The notes under the pieces: model-generated
Databases searched by the model: none
The model's input: only the letters and a program-made list of their open reading frames with translations
Told to the model about the DNA's origin: nothing
Part shown: positions 37,428-48,131 of the stretch, piece after piece
How the letters are laid out: the number at the start of each line of letters is the position of its first letter
Position numbering within the stretch: the first letter of the stretch is position 1
DNA from: Nissolia schottii
Taxonomy: Eukaryota; Streptophyta; Magnoliopsida; Fabales; Fabaceae
Length of the DNA: 64,000 nucleotides
Assembly (NCBI GenBank): GCA_003254905.1
Contig: QANU01013470.1
Span: 155,207-219,206 of the forward strand
Reading direction: 5' to 3'
Position numbers and translations under genes: made by a program

Positions 37428-37664
37428 TGTTAAACATCGTGGAGAAATAGATAAATGGGGCACAGAAAAATATAGGAGAAAGATAGAAAACAGAGAAAGT
37501 ATGATTGTATATATTGAGTTGTCAATTCACAATATATGGTAAGCCTATTTATAAGCTGAAAACTTAACGACCAAAACACAACGGCCAAAAATAAATTACA
37601 ATCAATTTAAAAGATTATAATTAAATCATATCAAATCATTTACAATCATAAATTATTCTTAACA
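37428..37664 (-). repeat. TRIM LTR (upstream copy)
   Basis: Direct repeat of 237 bases, next to the primer site. Confidence 0.85.
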
Positions 37665-38089
37665 TTACTGATTTATTTTTATTTATTTATTACGATTTTG
37701 ACGTATTTGTTTCTTTGTTTTAAAGTGTTTTGTTTACAGAGGTTGTATAGTAGTGGTATGAAGTATACATAATACTCGCAAAAGAAACCAACATATCACC
37801 AAAAAAACCTAAATGACTGATACTGATTTATTTTTATTATTTGTCATTGTTTTAGCATGTTAGTTTCTATTTTTTTTTTTGTTTTACAAAGGTTAAATTG
37901 TTAATTATTTTTGTTGAATTCTTTATTTTTTTAATGTGTAGAAATAATGCTTTCAAAATTGGTGGGTGATTGCACGCACATGGAAGAAGAGTGGGGGTTG
38001 AAGAGAGAGAATGTGATGGGGGAGTGGGGTGTTTTATTTAGTTTTTTAATGGGTTGTTCATATTATCCATTTTTGTTGTACATGTAGCA

Positions 38090-38860
38090 AAGCCCGTGAT
38101 AAATGATACACAAAAAGTGTTAATGCAAGAAAGGAGAGAGAAAAGAAGTGGAGGTAAGCTAATGAAAAGAAGAAAAAAATTGTGAGTAAATCCTAAACCC
38201 TAGACTCTAAAAAAGTTAAAGTACCCCACGCGTGAGACCCATGAGAGAGAAAATGTGTGAGAGAAAATGAGTTTACAAGTAATTAAGAGAAGTTAAATTA
38301 CCAAATCACTCATTATAAATCTACGCTAAAAAGACAAAAGGATGACTTTTTGGAGCAACTCAAAATGTAATGGATGTTAACTTTCACATGAGTGTGTCAA
38401 ATATAAATACATACTAGAATCTAACCCCTGCGATGTACAACAAGTTATAGTAGCCAAACTTTATATGCGAATTCCACCTTTTAAGATGAAATTACATATT
38501 ATCTTATCATTGATATTATATGAAGTCTTACATTTAACTTGTGTATCCAAAATCTCAAACAATTGCTAATAAAAATCTTTAGAAAACATACACATGTCTT
38601 AACATCTTAAAAGTTTGACAACAAAACAAATAATAAAAATGTAACACCACAATTCAGAATTCAAATAACTTGTTACAAAGTATTTGAGTTGGCTTGAGAA
38701 ACCAAATAATAACCTAACCTATGCATTTGACCATCAACAAGAATTTTAGAAGAGCAAGTAGATCAATAAATGGTATGTAATATATGCCAGAAGAAAGAGG
38801 GAAATAATGAAATATATAGGTTGTCAAACTTATATATAGGTTGTCAATCTCATGTAGATG
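38090..38860. other. AT-rich spacer
   Basis: No gene recognised. Confidence 0.5.
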
Positions 38861-38861
38861 T

Positions 38862-38906
<45 letters not shown>

Positions 38907-38907
38907 G
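38861..38907. repeat. (TA)n(GA)n microsatellite
   Basis: Consecutive TA and GA dinucleotide runs immediately before repeat R copy 2. Confidence 0.9.
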
Positions 38908-39355
38908 TTGTTGCTTTAAAAAAAAAATGATAAAAAGGAAATGTAAGAACTTGAATGACTTCAATATACACTACAAAAACCATTATGTATATAACATGAG
39001 TCCTTAAATTTCTGCCACAACGAATTGGCAAATAAATATGAAAAATCCAAACAAAATTTTTTCCAAATAATAGCAAACAATTTTAATGCTGGTAGTTACA
39101 TTGAGAGCAATTGTTTGTTGAGTGATTACTTAGAAACCAAATGTTGCTATTCACACCATCTTGTATAGCATCTGGTCACTAACTGACAATGCAATTTTTC
39201 AAGGGATTAATGTTAATAAAAGAATCCACATGATCTCCAAAGCAACAACCTAACATGCTACTTATATTCATAATGCTACACATGGTTTGATTCTCTCTCT
39301 AAGACACTTTCTAAAGAATCAACCCCTTGATAGAATATTAACAAAGAAGATTCCT
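38908..39355. repeat. Dispersed repeat R, copy 2
   Basis: Matches 27121-27570 nearly base for base through AACAAAGAAGATTC. In unit A the repeat directly follows the copia leader, whereas here it lies 3.7 kb beyond the unit B leader. Confidence 0.8.
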
Positions 39356-42300
39356 TTGTTGAGGCTGCATTAATCCAACCACGCAATAGAAAAGGAAGAA
39401 AAAAAAATCAGCCAAGGGAAGATATTCATGAAGACATAACTACCTAAAAGATGCGTTCTTCTTAGTTAATAAATTATAACTTAAGACCAAAACATATAGT
39501 GGCTACATTAACTCTCAATCCCTGTGCAAATGTACTTTTATAGAAGATTAGCAATTCAGATGAGATTTGCCAAGGTAAGTGTAAAAGACTGCTGAAAATA
39601 TGTTATGATTACTCTAACTATATATAACTATTTAAACCCACGCGGTTTTGAGGGATAAAAATAAATTTATAAAAAAATTATTTATTATATATGCATTATA
39701 AATTGTATGCTTATTATTATACACACACTCCTACTAATAGTGACATTATATATAATGAAAAGTTTTTAAATCAGCATCAAGTGAATCACTTTTACAAATA
39801 ACATGCATGAATCTTAAATTCCAGGCGTTGGAGACCATGTCTAATCCCGAACAATTTAATTACCCAAACATACAGTGTTGCATGATCTTCAATAGAGGAA
39901 TATCTCACCAAATAATAAACAGCCATCAATACATGATAACCTGCAGAAATATTCCTTTCCTTTTGCAGAATTCTTCTCGTAACCTCTTTCCATACTCTAT
40001 CTTTTTCTAGATTATATTTCTTCCAAAAGCATGTTGTTTAGCACCAATATCTCAACAAAACCCTCTAGATATCAACAAACCAAATAATAATGAAATACCC
40101 AAAAACCAATATTTATTAAACTTGGCCATATAATCTATCACTTTGACAGGCAATGCATACTACCTCTTTAGTCAAAGTACTGTTTAACCATTGGTGGTTA
40201 CTTGATCACCTAAATTCTGAATTATATGCTGAAAGTGTTTTGCTTTTTTGAATGAAGTAATGTTAATTATAACGCCAGAGTTAATACTCAAGTTAGTTTT
40301 GCTCCTTGAAGATTATATCCATGAACAAATGGATTGATTATATTAATAATAGACTATACATATATCAACCCTTTAATACATTAATAGAAAAACTTACATT
40401 ATCTTAAAGGACAACTTCAAACTCTCCGAGCTTCAACGCTGACACTCCCAAGAAGCCCGAATCTATTTACAGAGAAGTTTGGAAAAAGAGATCATCGTAT
40501 ATAGTGTTCAGGAACTGTTACTTGCACCTGCAAGCAAATTGGCCTACAGTGCGATGATGATAACTTAATGCATGTACTACAGCAAATGAGATAAGCATAA
40601 GGAATTTGGGGATCTTATTTAAGTAAAGTGGAATTTTTTTTGTTTTTTTAGCTTGTATTGGCTAAAAGATGAAGGTCCATTATACATTATTTTTTAATAC
40701 AAGGAAGTAGAGGAGTTCTTGCCTACACTGGTGACTAAAACGTAGAATTTAATTAGGCACATCCAATTATAAACAAGTGACAACATAATAACTAGACCCC
40801 CCAAAAGCTGTATTCATTTCTCTCTCCTCTGCAGAAACGGCTTAGCTGAGTGAACTAGCTAGGCCACCATCAGCACTTGCTTCATCATCTTCTTCGTCAA
40901 TCATCATAACACCGAAAATCTATTTTCATCAATCGTCATAACACCGAAAATCTATTCTTGTTTTGGACCTCTTCAAAGGCTTGATTGGCTTATTTTCAAT
41001 TAAATGCCTTATAAATTTTCCGCACTTTTGATTTATATACTGCAATCCATCCATCTCCTCAGAAAGTTCATTCTCTCTCTGTCCTCTTTTTTTTTTTTTT
41101 CCCTCTCGAGGGGTTAAAGCTGTGAAGGGCTACTGATATTCAAGTACTTGTACTAAATTACCATTAGGAAGTTATGAAAAAATTGTAATGTAATTAATCT
41201 AATAATAGAAAGTTTATATTTCTTCCATTCATTTTTCTATGTCATGTTTCACCCAAAATTTTATTCAAAATTAGTTATTTGATTAGATTAAGAAAATATT
41301 AATTCTTGTATTTTCAACTATATTTCTATTTATTATGAACTTTCTACTATTGTATTAATTGCTTTGCAATTTTTCATAAGAGTGATTTAATCTAAACAAA
41401 TGATGTTTTATTTAAGTATGTAAAAATTAAATCTTTTTTTAATCTAGGTGCATTTGTCAAAAGTGACATATAAGAGTGGACTGAAGAAATAATAAATAAG
41501 AATATAGTTAAAAAAACCAATAATTAATACTTCCTAAATCTAATCAAATGGCAACTAATATTTTGGATAAATCTTTGGATAAGATTTGATATCTAAGAGT
41601 GGATGAATGTAGTAAATTGTATGACGTATTAATTATTACTTGTTATGTATTAATTAAACCCGAAATGAAAAAAAAAACCCTAAATAGACACACAACAACA
41701 TAGCATCATCCTCATCATCATCATCCTTTAAAAAATGATGACTAAAAACTAGAGCACAACATGCATAAGACTAGGTTATGACAAAAATAGGACCCAAACC
41801 CTAATCACAACCACCATTCGTGCAAATACACTACATATTCATACAAAAGCTAGGAAAACAAAGATTCAAACAAGAACAATGGCGTGATAAAAAAAGGTGT
41901 AAACTTTTCTTTAGCAAGTGGTGTTTACCTTATGAGATGGAGAACAAGGCCAACCGAAACGCTAAGAATGCGGTCTAGCTACCGTTGTTTGGCTTTCTTT
42001 TTCCAACAATGACGTCGACAGACGTGCTGCATTGGAGAGATGTAATAATGGTGGAGAGCATAGGGGATATAGGGACGAATAGTGTTACCGTTCACATGAG
42101 AGAAGTAATGAAGAAGTCTCACATTTAGTAATTTGAAGTAGGTATGTGAGAGACCCTTGGTTCTTTTTTTTTTTTTATTAAGTGGGTATAATTATATTAA
42201 TTAAGTAATTTGGAAATTAAGTAGTTAATTTGGAGTTAATTAGGTGCTTTAGAGTATTAATTTTAGAGATTCAGGTTTAAATTTGAAAATTTCAGGTTAG

Positions 42301-43172
42301 ATAAGGATATGGACGAAAATGATTGGTTTGGTAAAGATTAAGGACTAATTTTATATATTAGGAGTGACTATCATGTAATCAGTCATACGGTAGTCCAGGC
42401 AACACTTAACGTGCCACGTAGGCAGCCATAAATGAGGTAGGAAAAACTTGATGGATTTGAAACTATGGGGACTAATTTGATTGATGTTGCACTCCATAGA
42501 CTAATTTGATGTTTTATTCGATAAACAAATGATTGATTATTTCCTCAATTATTTCTTTATTTTTTAACTTTAATTTTTTTTATTCGATTTCTATAATTTT
42601 CTTCTTATTATAATAAAAACCATTTAATTTTTTTTTATCAATTTTTATAATATCTCTACCTGTTGTTCTTATACCATGTTTAGAGTTATTTGGTCTAATC
42701 TTTTCTTTATAATTTTATTCCTTTTTAATTTTTTTAGTCTCTCTTTTCTCAGCTTTTTTACATTGATTTTTTCCTCAATTAGTTCTTTCCTTTTTTACTA
42801 GAAGAATTTTATTTTTATATTTTTTTTCTTCTTTCAATGATAAATCATCATTGATCCTTGGCTCAATTTTTATGCCATATCAGATTTATGATCTTATACC
42901 ATGTATCTTATAATTTAATTTTATTTGATTCTTTCCAATTATAATTTCATTATTATTCAAATCCTGTTATAAATGAAACCCTTTTTTTTATTTATTTATT
43001 TTTTCAAACATCCCCCCTAACACATAATTTCATGTTGGAATCGTCATTATCACATTACCAAAAAAGACACCAAATGTTATTATTTATTTACTGACCTGCG
43101 TTGTCATTTTGAACCAACCCTATCCGAAGAATTCCATCTCATTCAAAGAACCTGGACACCCACAGACAAGTA
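39356..43172. other. Intergenic, AT-rich, with MITE-like inverted segments
   Basis: No gene recognised. A 31-base direct repeat around CATAACACCGAAAATCTATT occurs twice at about 40900-40965. Inverted segments lie at about 41170-41600. A stretch near 42390-42500 with CGTGCCACGTAGGCAGCC resembles sequence common in plant repeats. The promoter of the F-box gene should lie in the last few hundred bases. Confidence 0.45.
41170..41600. repeat. Interleaved inverted repeats, MITE-like
   Basis: Segment X (about 41173-41225) is repeated inverted at about 41330-41390. Segment Y (about 41255-41325) is repeated inverted at about 41505-41590. Examples are TTATGAAAAAATTG against CAATTTTTCATAA, and TTTGATTAGATT against AATCTAATCAAA. 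The order X, Y, X', Y' is not that of a simple hairpin. Confidence 0.5.
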
Positions 43173-44360
43173 ATGGCGACTACCCACGGCGGCAACGACG
43201 ATAGCAAGCGCTCTAAAACCAACGCTGCTTCGTTCATTCCCTCCGACTTCGTCCCCGGAATCCTCGCTAGGCTCCCAGTGAAGCCCCTTCTCCGATTCAG
43301 CTCCGTGTGCAAGTCATGGGGTGCCCTAATCTCTCGCCCTGAATTCGCCAAGAAGCAACGCCTTCTCGCACCATCCGCGTACCCCTCCCGCATCCACCTC
43401 ATCAGCTTCGAGGACGGCGGATTCAAAGACTACCCGCTCCCTTCCCTGCTCACCGACGCCAGTTCTAGCGCCCCTGCCACCGCCGCCCCCATGCTACGCA
43501 ATTTCCCCATCGGGAAAGAAAGCCATTGTGAAATTGTGTGCGGCTCCTGCCATGGCATGCTCTTCTTCGCCAACGAGGGAGAGGGCCTTGCCCTCGTGCT
43601 GAATCCCTCCACCGGGAAGTTCAGAACCTTGCCGCGCATCGAATTCCGCGGCGGCCTCGATTATCCCCCTCCGACTGGGTACGGTTTTGGCTATGACCAT
43701 GTGGGTGATTGTTATAAAGTGGTGGTGGCTTCAAGGTATGAGACGAGTAGCGGGTACGATGAGGTTGACGTGAGGGTTCACACCCTGGGCGGCGCCGGTG
43801 AGGATCCGTGGAGAGGGATTAATGAGGCTTTTCCTGACGGTTTCGACCCGGGTCGTTTGGAGTTAGGCGTGCCTGGAAGATTCGTGAGTGGCACGCTTAA
43901 TTGGTTGTTTGTGGACTATGAGGATGATGAGAATACTTGCGTTGCTTCCCTTGATCTGGGGACGGAGACGTTTCAAGAGCTGTTGCTTCCTCCTTTCTGT
44001 GAAGACTATGATGAAATTTATGAGCTCAACTTGGCGGTGTTAATGGGCGGCTTGAGCATCCTTGTTGATGGTGATGATAGGTCAGACTTTTGGGTTATGA
44101 AGGATTATGGGAATCCAGAGACTTGGACGAAAGTTTTCAGCATCCCTTTCCCATATGGAGAGCATTCTTCTCACCCGCTCTCCATTCGCGGTGAGGATGA
44201 CGAGGTTTTCTTGGAGGACAAGTCAACACTATTTGTTCATGATTCCGAGAGCCTGATCCCAATCACTACTACTACTGATCTTGACTTTCGCGGGTTTGAC
44301 AAGTTCAACGGTGTCGACGTTGTTTCATATGCCTATTCCGAGAGTTTGATATGTCCTTGA
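43173..44360 (+). CDS. F-box protein with FBA-type associated domain, intronless
   Basis: Single open frame of 395 residues starting ATGGCGACTACC in a good context. The F-box occupies about residues 21-65 (IPSDFVPGILARLPVKPLLR, then VCKSWGALI), the segment that binds SKP1 in SCF ubiquitin ligases. The rest fits an F-box-associated beta-propeller-like domain: CGSCHGMLFF, LVLNPSTGKFRTLP, GYGFGYDHVGDCYKVVV, SGTLNWLFVDYEDD and WVMKDYGNPETWTKVFSIPF. Plant proteins of this kind are annotated as F-box/kelch-repeat At3g23880-like. The substrate is unknown. The first 600 bases are more GC-rich than the 3' half. No truncation is seen. Confidence 0.93.
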   Translation: MATTHGGNDDSKRSKTNAASFIPSDFVPGILARLPVKPLLRFSSVCKSWGALISRPEFAKKQRLLAPSAYPSRIHLISFEDGGFKDYPLPSLLTDASSSAPATAAPMLRNFPIGKESHCEIVCGSCHGMLFFANEGEGLALVLNPSTGKFRTLPRIEFRGGLDYPPPTGYGFGYDHVGDCYKVVVASRYETSSGYDEVDVRVHTLGGAGEDPWRGINEAFPDGFDPGRLELGVPGRFVSGTLNWLFVDYEDDENTCVASLDLGTETFQELLLPPFCEDYDEIYELNLAVLMGGLSILVDGDDRSDFWVMKDYGNPETWTKVFSIPFPYGEHSSHPLSIRGEDDEVFLEDKSTLFVHDSESLIPITTTTDLDFRGFDKFNGVDVVSYAYSESLICP

Positions 44361-44986
44361 TCCCTAGGGTTTCTACTAGGATGCGGATGCAATGCTGGCT
44401 TGGTTGCTGGGTGTTTTGGTTTTGTGTGTGTCTGTGTGGCTTTCTTTCTGCAGGTTCGGGTTTCTCTGCTTTTGCTACAGCTCTGTGCTACAGTGCTGGT
44501 GCGTTAGGGGTGGTGCAGTTGGGCGGCTTTGTCTTGTTTTCGCAGTTGTTGTTCTGCAGTAGTTGGGTGTTATGCCTTTTTTCTATTGGTGGTGTGTGCA
44601 TTTAGTTTGTGGTTTTTTATTTGTTGTTTTAGTTTCCTATCACTCTCCCCCTCTTTGGGTTTAGGAGAGAAATATTTCTCATAAAATAATATTTTATATA
44701 GTTGAGTATCATGTGTTGAGTAAGTTGGTCATTGGTTTAGTTATTTGATTTATTGGGATCATCGATGATTTAGATATTCCATACAATAGTTGAGATTGTA
44801 TGAGTATATAGTATCGGAACTGTCTTTTACATTTATGATGATAAAGTTTATTTCATTCACTTATGTCTCTTTTCTCACTTGCATGTGGCTTTCAGCACAT
44901 AATTTATATGACGAAAAGGTTTCTATTGAATATCTACAGAAAGAGGGATGGATTGTAGATCAGCTCTTTAGTGCCAATGCACCTTT
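44361..44986. other. 3' flank of the F-box gene
   Basis: T/G-rich sequence, probably the 3' UTR, followed by spacer up to the LTR element. Open frames here are compositional. Confidence 0.5.
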
Positions 44987-45190
44987 GTTATTATTAGAAT
45001 ATATAGTTGAAATAATTGACAATTGTGTAATAGTTAGATAGGATTAACTAATAGATTAACTAATGGTTAGTTGTTATCATGAGCCTATATATAAGCCTGC
45101 ACCAATTGTAGTTTGTAACTTTTCCTATTTTATCAAATTCATTCAGTTTCAATTCTCTCTTTTCTCTCTTTGATACCATGGATTTCAACA
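44987..45190 (+). repeat. LTR, upstream copy
   Basis: About 204 bases ending TTTCAACA before the primer site. The start is approximate. Confidence 0.7.
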
Positions 45191-45522
45191 TGGTATCAGA
45201 GTCATGACATCCACCTTGAAGCTTCTGCAACTCATTTTCTTGCTTCCCAAACACTGTTGCTTTTATTTCTTTCCGTATTCTTTCTCGATCTTTGCTTCAG
45301 TTTTTTTCTTCAGAAAACAAAATCTATTTCTCTTTATTTCAAATCAAATCCCTAACTATTACCCCCAAATTCGTTTCGATTCATTCAGATCCGCACCTTC
45401 TACTCTCTTTCTCTCTGCACGCGATCCGCTCTTCTTTCTCTCGCGATTCGCTCTGCACGCGATTCGCTCTTCTCTCTCCCTAGATTTTTCTTCTTTGTTT
45501 CTGCTCGATTCTCCCTGCAACA

Positions 45523-45852
45523 ATGGCTGAACCAGCGTCGGCGATGAAGATAACGTTGAAGAGTGTCGACGACGGCGTCTTCGAGGTGAACACGGTGGTC
45601 GCGAAGCAGATCAAGATGGTGCAGTTCTTCGCGAGTTTCCCTGGCTTCGATTCCACCATCGTCCGCGCCCTCACCAGGAGCCATTTGCGGATTGAAGCTT
45701 CTAGGAATGCGATTGCGACTCTAGATTTGGTTTTCTGGGAGGACAGAGAGGCTGCAACGCAATTCACTTTTCGGAGATCTGGTAATCGCTGGTTCTTGCT
45801 TCAGATATGCGCGAGTTGTATTTTTCAGCATGGTGGTTCCATCTCTGATTAG
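45523..45852 (+). pseudogene. SKP1-like gene fragment captured inside the LTR element
   Basis: An open frame of 109 residues starts MAEPASAMKITLKSVDDG and continues VFEV. The first about 30 residues match the N-terminus of SKP1/ASK proteins (K-ITLKS-DG--FEV---VA), the subunit that links F-box proteins to cullin. After about residue 35 the resemblance is lost and the characteristic SKP1 POZ and C-terminal helices are absent. GC content is much higher than the flanking LTR sequence, as expected for host coding DNA. It is therefore a transduplicated fragment rather than a working SKP1 gene, though the short frame could be expressed from the LTR. Confidence 0.6.
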
Positions 45853-46153
45853 CCTAAATCAATTTTCCTCTTGCATGATTCATTCACACACCTGCGATTT
45901 CTCTCGGAATCTTGGAGTGGCAAATTGCTGTTGATTTCGCTTTGCCTATTGTTCAAGAAATTCCTATTGGAAAGTTCAAATCATCAGTTTCATCAGGTTC
46001 TGTTGCTGGTTAGTTTAGATTTCTTGTGATGATCTTTTGTTGTGATGACTTTGCGGTTGTGATTGTGATTGATTCGTCGTGACCTTTGATTTTGTTTTGC
46101 GATTACATAACTCACACTCAATGTCAATTTCTTTCTCCGCTGCAAGCTTCAAT

Positions 46154-46345
46154 TGTGATTAGTTGTAATAATTGATAATTCATGTAATTGTAATAGTTAG
46201 ATAGGATTAACTAATAGATTAGCTAATGGTTAGTTGTTATCCTGAGCCTATATATAAGCCTGCACCACTTGTAGTTTGTAACTTTTCCTATTTTATCAAA
46301 TTCATTCAATTTCAATTCTCTCTTTTCTCTCTTTGATACCATACA
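46154..46345 (+). repeat. LTR, downstream copy
   Basis: About 192 bases. The 3' end is shorter than in the upstream copy. Confidence 0.7.
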
Positions 46346-47510
46346 GTTATCCATTCATGGTTCTTTTACTGATATGATTTCTTATCCTCTTTTGTACTAA
46401 TGGAACACGTAATGAAAACACAGTTGCTAGGGAACAATTAAGATGGAGTACAATAGAGTTATTTATCCGATTTTTCTTTCGGCAAGATATTCTAAGTTCA
46501 AATCGATTTTGGATTGTTGAGGAACTCATTTTTATAGTACAGATGAATTCATTCGAGACAAAGGATCAGCGGGCAAAAGCTACACCAGTCCAGATCAACC
46601 TATCCCTAGTTTTTTTTTTTCCTCTTCTCACTTGCTATGTATAGTGTATATTTGTGTTGTGCTACTCGTAATTTTTTTATTAGTCATGATTACGTAATTT
46701 TGTAATTATGTAATGGAGTGGTTTCTTCCAATTGCCTTATGTATCATGTACATCATTACCTTTGTTCACTGATATACTTTTGATGTCTTTCTTTCTTGTT
46801 ATTATGTATAACTAGTAAAATAACCTATGCTATGCACGGGCGTAAAGAAAAATAAAAATAAAAAAAATATTAAAAAAATTATTATTATACATTATAGAAA
46901 TCTTAGTAATAAAAATTGAGTTCGTTTAAAAAAAATCAAAGTATTTATTTCACCAACACGGGTTAAAATATAAATTTTATGAAATTAAAACTACTTTATG
47001 AAAAATATTATTAAACAATTTAATCATAAAAATATTATTAGCACACGTGATTTGCACACTATTTCAAATTTCAATCAGTTGATCAATTATCTAACATATT
47101 CATTTAATTGTACATTAACATAATAAGGAATTAAATCTAACATTAACATTCGCCTTTCTCATTTTGAACAAATTTTGTTACTCTTCTGCTCCACACTCTA
47201 AAACTTCTACTTTAATTAACATGAGAGAGCACTCCCCTTTATGTATATTAATGGAAATCGATTACCCCTTAATACATTAACTCTCATTGGCATCAACAAT
47301 CCAATATAGATTGAGTTTTCCTTAACACCAGTAAAAGTATTAGCTTAGATATGAACGTTAGCAAAGGTTCCAACAAAGTTGTTCACACTTCAAATTTCAT
47401 TTCTCCCAAAACTTTGTCATTAGAGTTGATTGTGGTAGAATCCATAAATCACGGTACAAAATCAGAATATAATAAAACTCATTGATTTATGAGAAAATAA
47501 ATCATAGAAT
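46346..47510. other. AT-rich spacer between two LTR elements
   Basis: No gene recognised. A motif ACCTATGCTATGCACGGGC near 46822-46842 resembles a common plant repeat end. Confidence 0.5.
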
Positions 47511-47515
47511 GTATA

Positions 47516-48131
47516 TGTAACGAGGTTCACACGAGAGCAAGGCCCAACAAGCAAAAAGGGCAACAAACAAAACGCAAGCCCAAGTTCAGCCAACAAACAA
47601 GGAACGGTAGCTATTAAGTTTAAGAAAAAAAACAAGAACAGAATAGCCACAACGGCTATTTTCAGAAAACAGAGCAGAACGAACTCAAGCACAGGGAAGC
47701 TCCTCTTCCCGATCACCAGCCACCGTGGCCTCCCCAACGAGCGCACTCGAGGGGGATGAAGGACCACGACGCGCAGTTGTGCTCCGGTTACCGAGCTGGA
47801 TGGTGTCACCCACCTAAACGAAGCAAGAATCAGAGAATGAAGGAAGAATGATGAGCAGAGCAATTTTCAGAGAAGAAGAGAAATACTTACTACACTCATG
47901 CCTTTGCCCAACAGGTATCCTTCCCATTTTGAGCTGCGCTTTCTCTCTCTCTCTCTCTCGCTTCTGCGTTGCCCAGGCCCATACGGATTCGTGGTCGCAC
48001 GTCCACTTTCTTTAACCGTTTCCCTTTTCTGCTTTGCATTCTGAAGTTTGTTAATCGTGCTTTCTTCTCTAATTCCTTCTTTGCCCCTATCTTTCTCCGA
48101 GTTTCCTGTTCTGCCCTTGGTGTTTGTTGCA
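47516..48131 (-). repeat. Ty3/gypsy LTR, downstream copy
   Basis: 616 bases, TG to CA, adjoining a purine tract (GAAGGGGAGGGC) on the minus strand. Confidence 0.88.

Larger units (their letters stand above)
36859..37664 (-). mobile_element. TRIM (miniature LTR retrotransposon)
   Basis: Two 237-base direct repeats flank about 330 bases of internal sequence. On the minus strand each LTR runs from TGTTAAGAATAATT to GATGTTTAACA. The primer site TGGTATCACAGTCATGG follows the upstream LTR, and a purine tract (TTGAGGGAGAG) precedes the downstream one. Flanks GTACT and TTACT match at 4 of 5. The LTRs differ at about 12 positions (5 percent), an insertion on the order of a few million years ago. It looks structurally whole for a TRIM, with no protein genes as expected. 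Confidence 0.85.
36481..38089. mobile_element. TIR-type non-autonomous element hosting a TRIM
   Basis: The left end TGCTACGCGAACAATATA and, on the opposite strand, the right end TGCTACATGTACAACAAAAA align over about 40 bases with gaps (GGA-AATA block in both). This suggests degenerate terminal inverted repeats. Without the nested TRIM the element would be about 800 bases. No transposase and no clear target duplication. Confidence 0.4.
44987..46345 (+). mobile_element. Small non-autonomous copia-type LTR element carrying a SKP1-like fragment
   Basis: Near-identical flanking repeats (about 44987-45190 and 46154-46345) share TTAGATAGGATTAACTAATA, the TATA region CCTATATATAAGCC and the CT-rich end. 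The first is followed directly by the primer site TGGTATCAGAGTCATG. The internal part is about 960 bases and encodes no element proteins, but holds a SKP1-like gene fragment. The ends of the two repeats differ slightly and no target duplication was found. Non-autonomous and probably incomplete at one end; the LTRs differ at a modest number of positions, so it is not ancient. Confidence 0.75.

Noticed and set aside
44351-44605. Open frame of 84 residues overlapping the end of the F-box gene
   Set aside because: Cys/Phe/Leu-rich translation of a T/G-rich 3' UTR, no independent support.
45400-45767. Minus-strand frames over 45.4-45.8 kb
   Set aside because: Antisense shadows of the GC-rich SKP1-like fragment.
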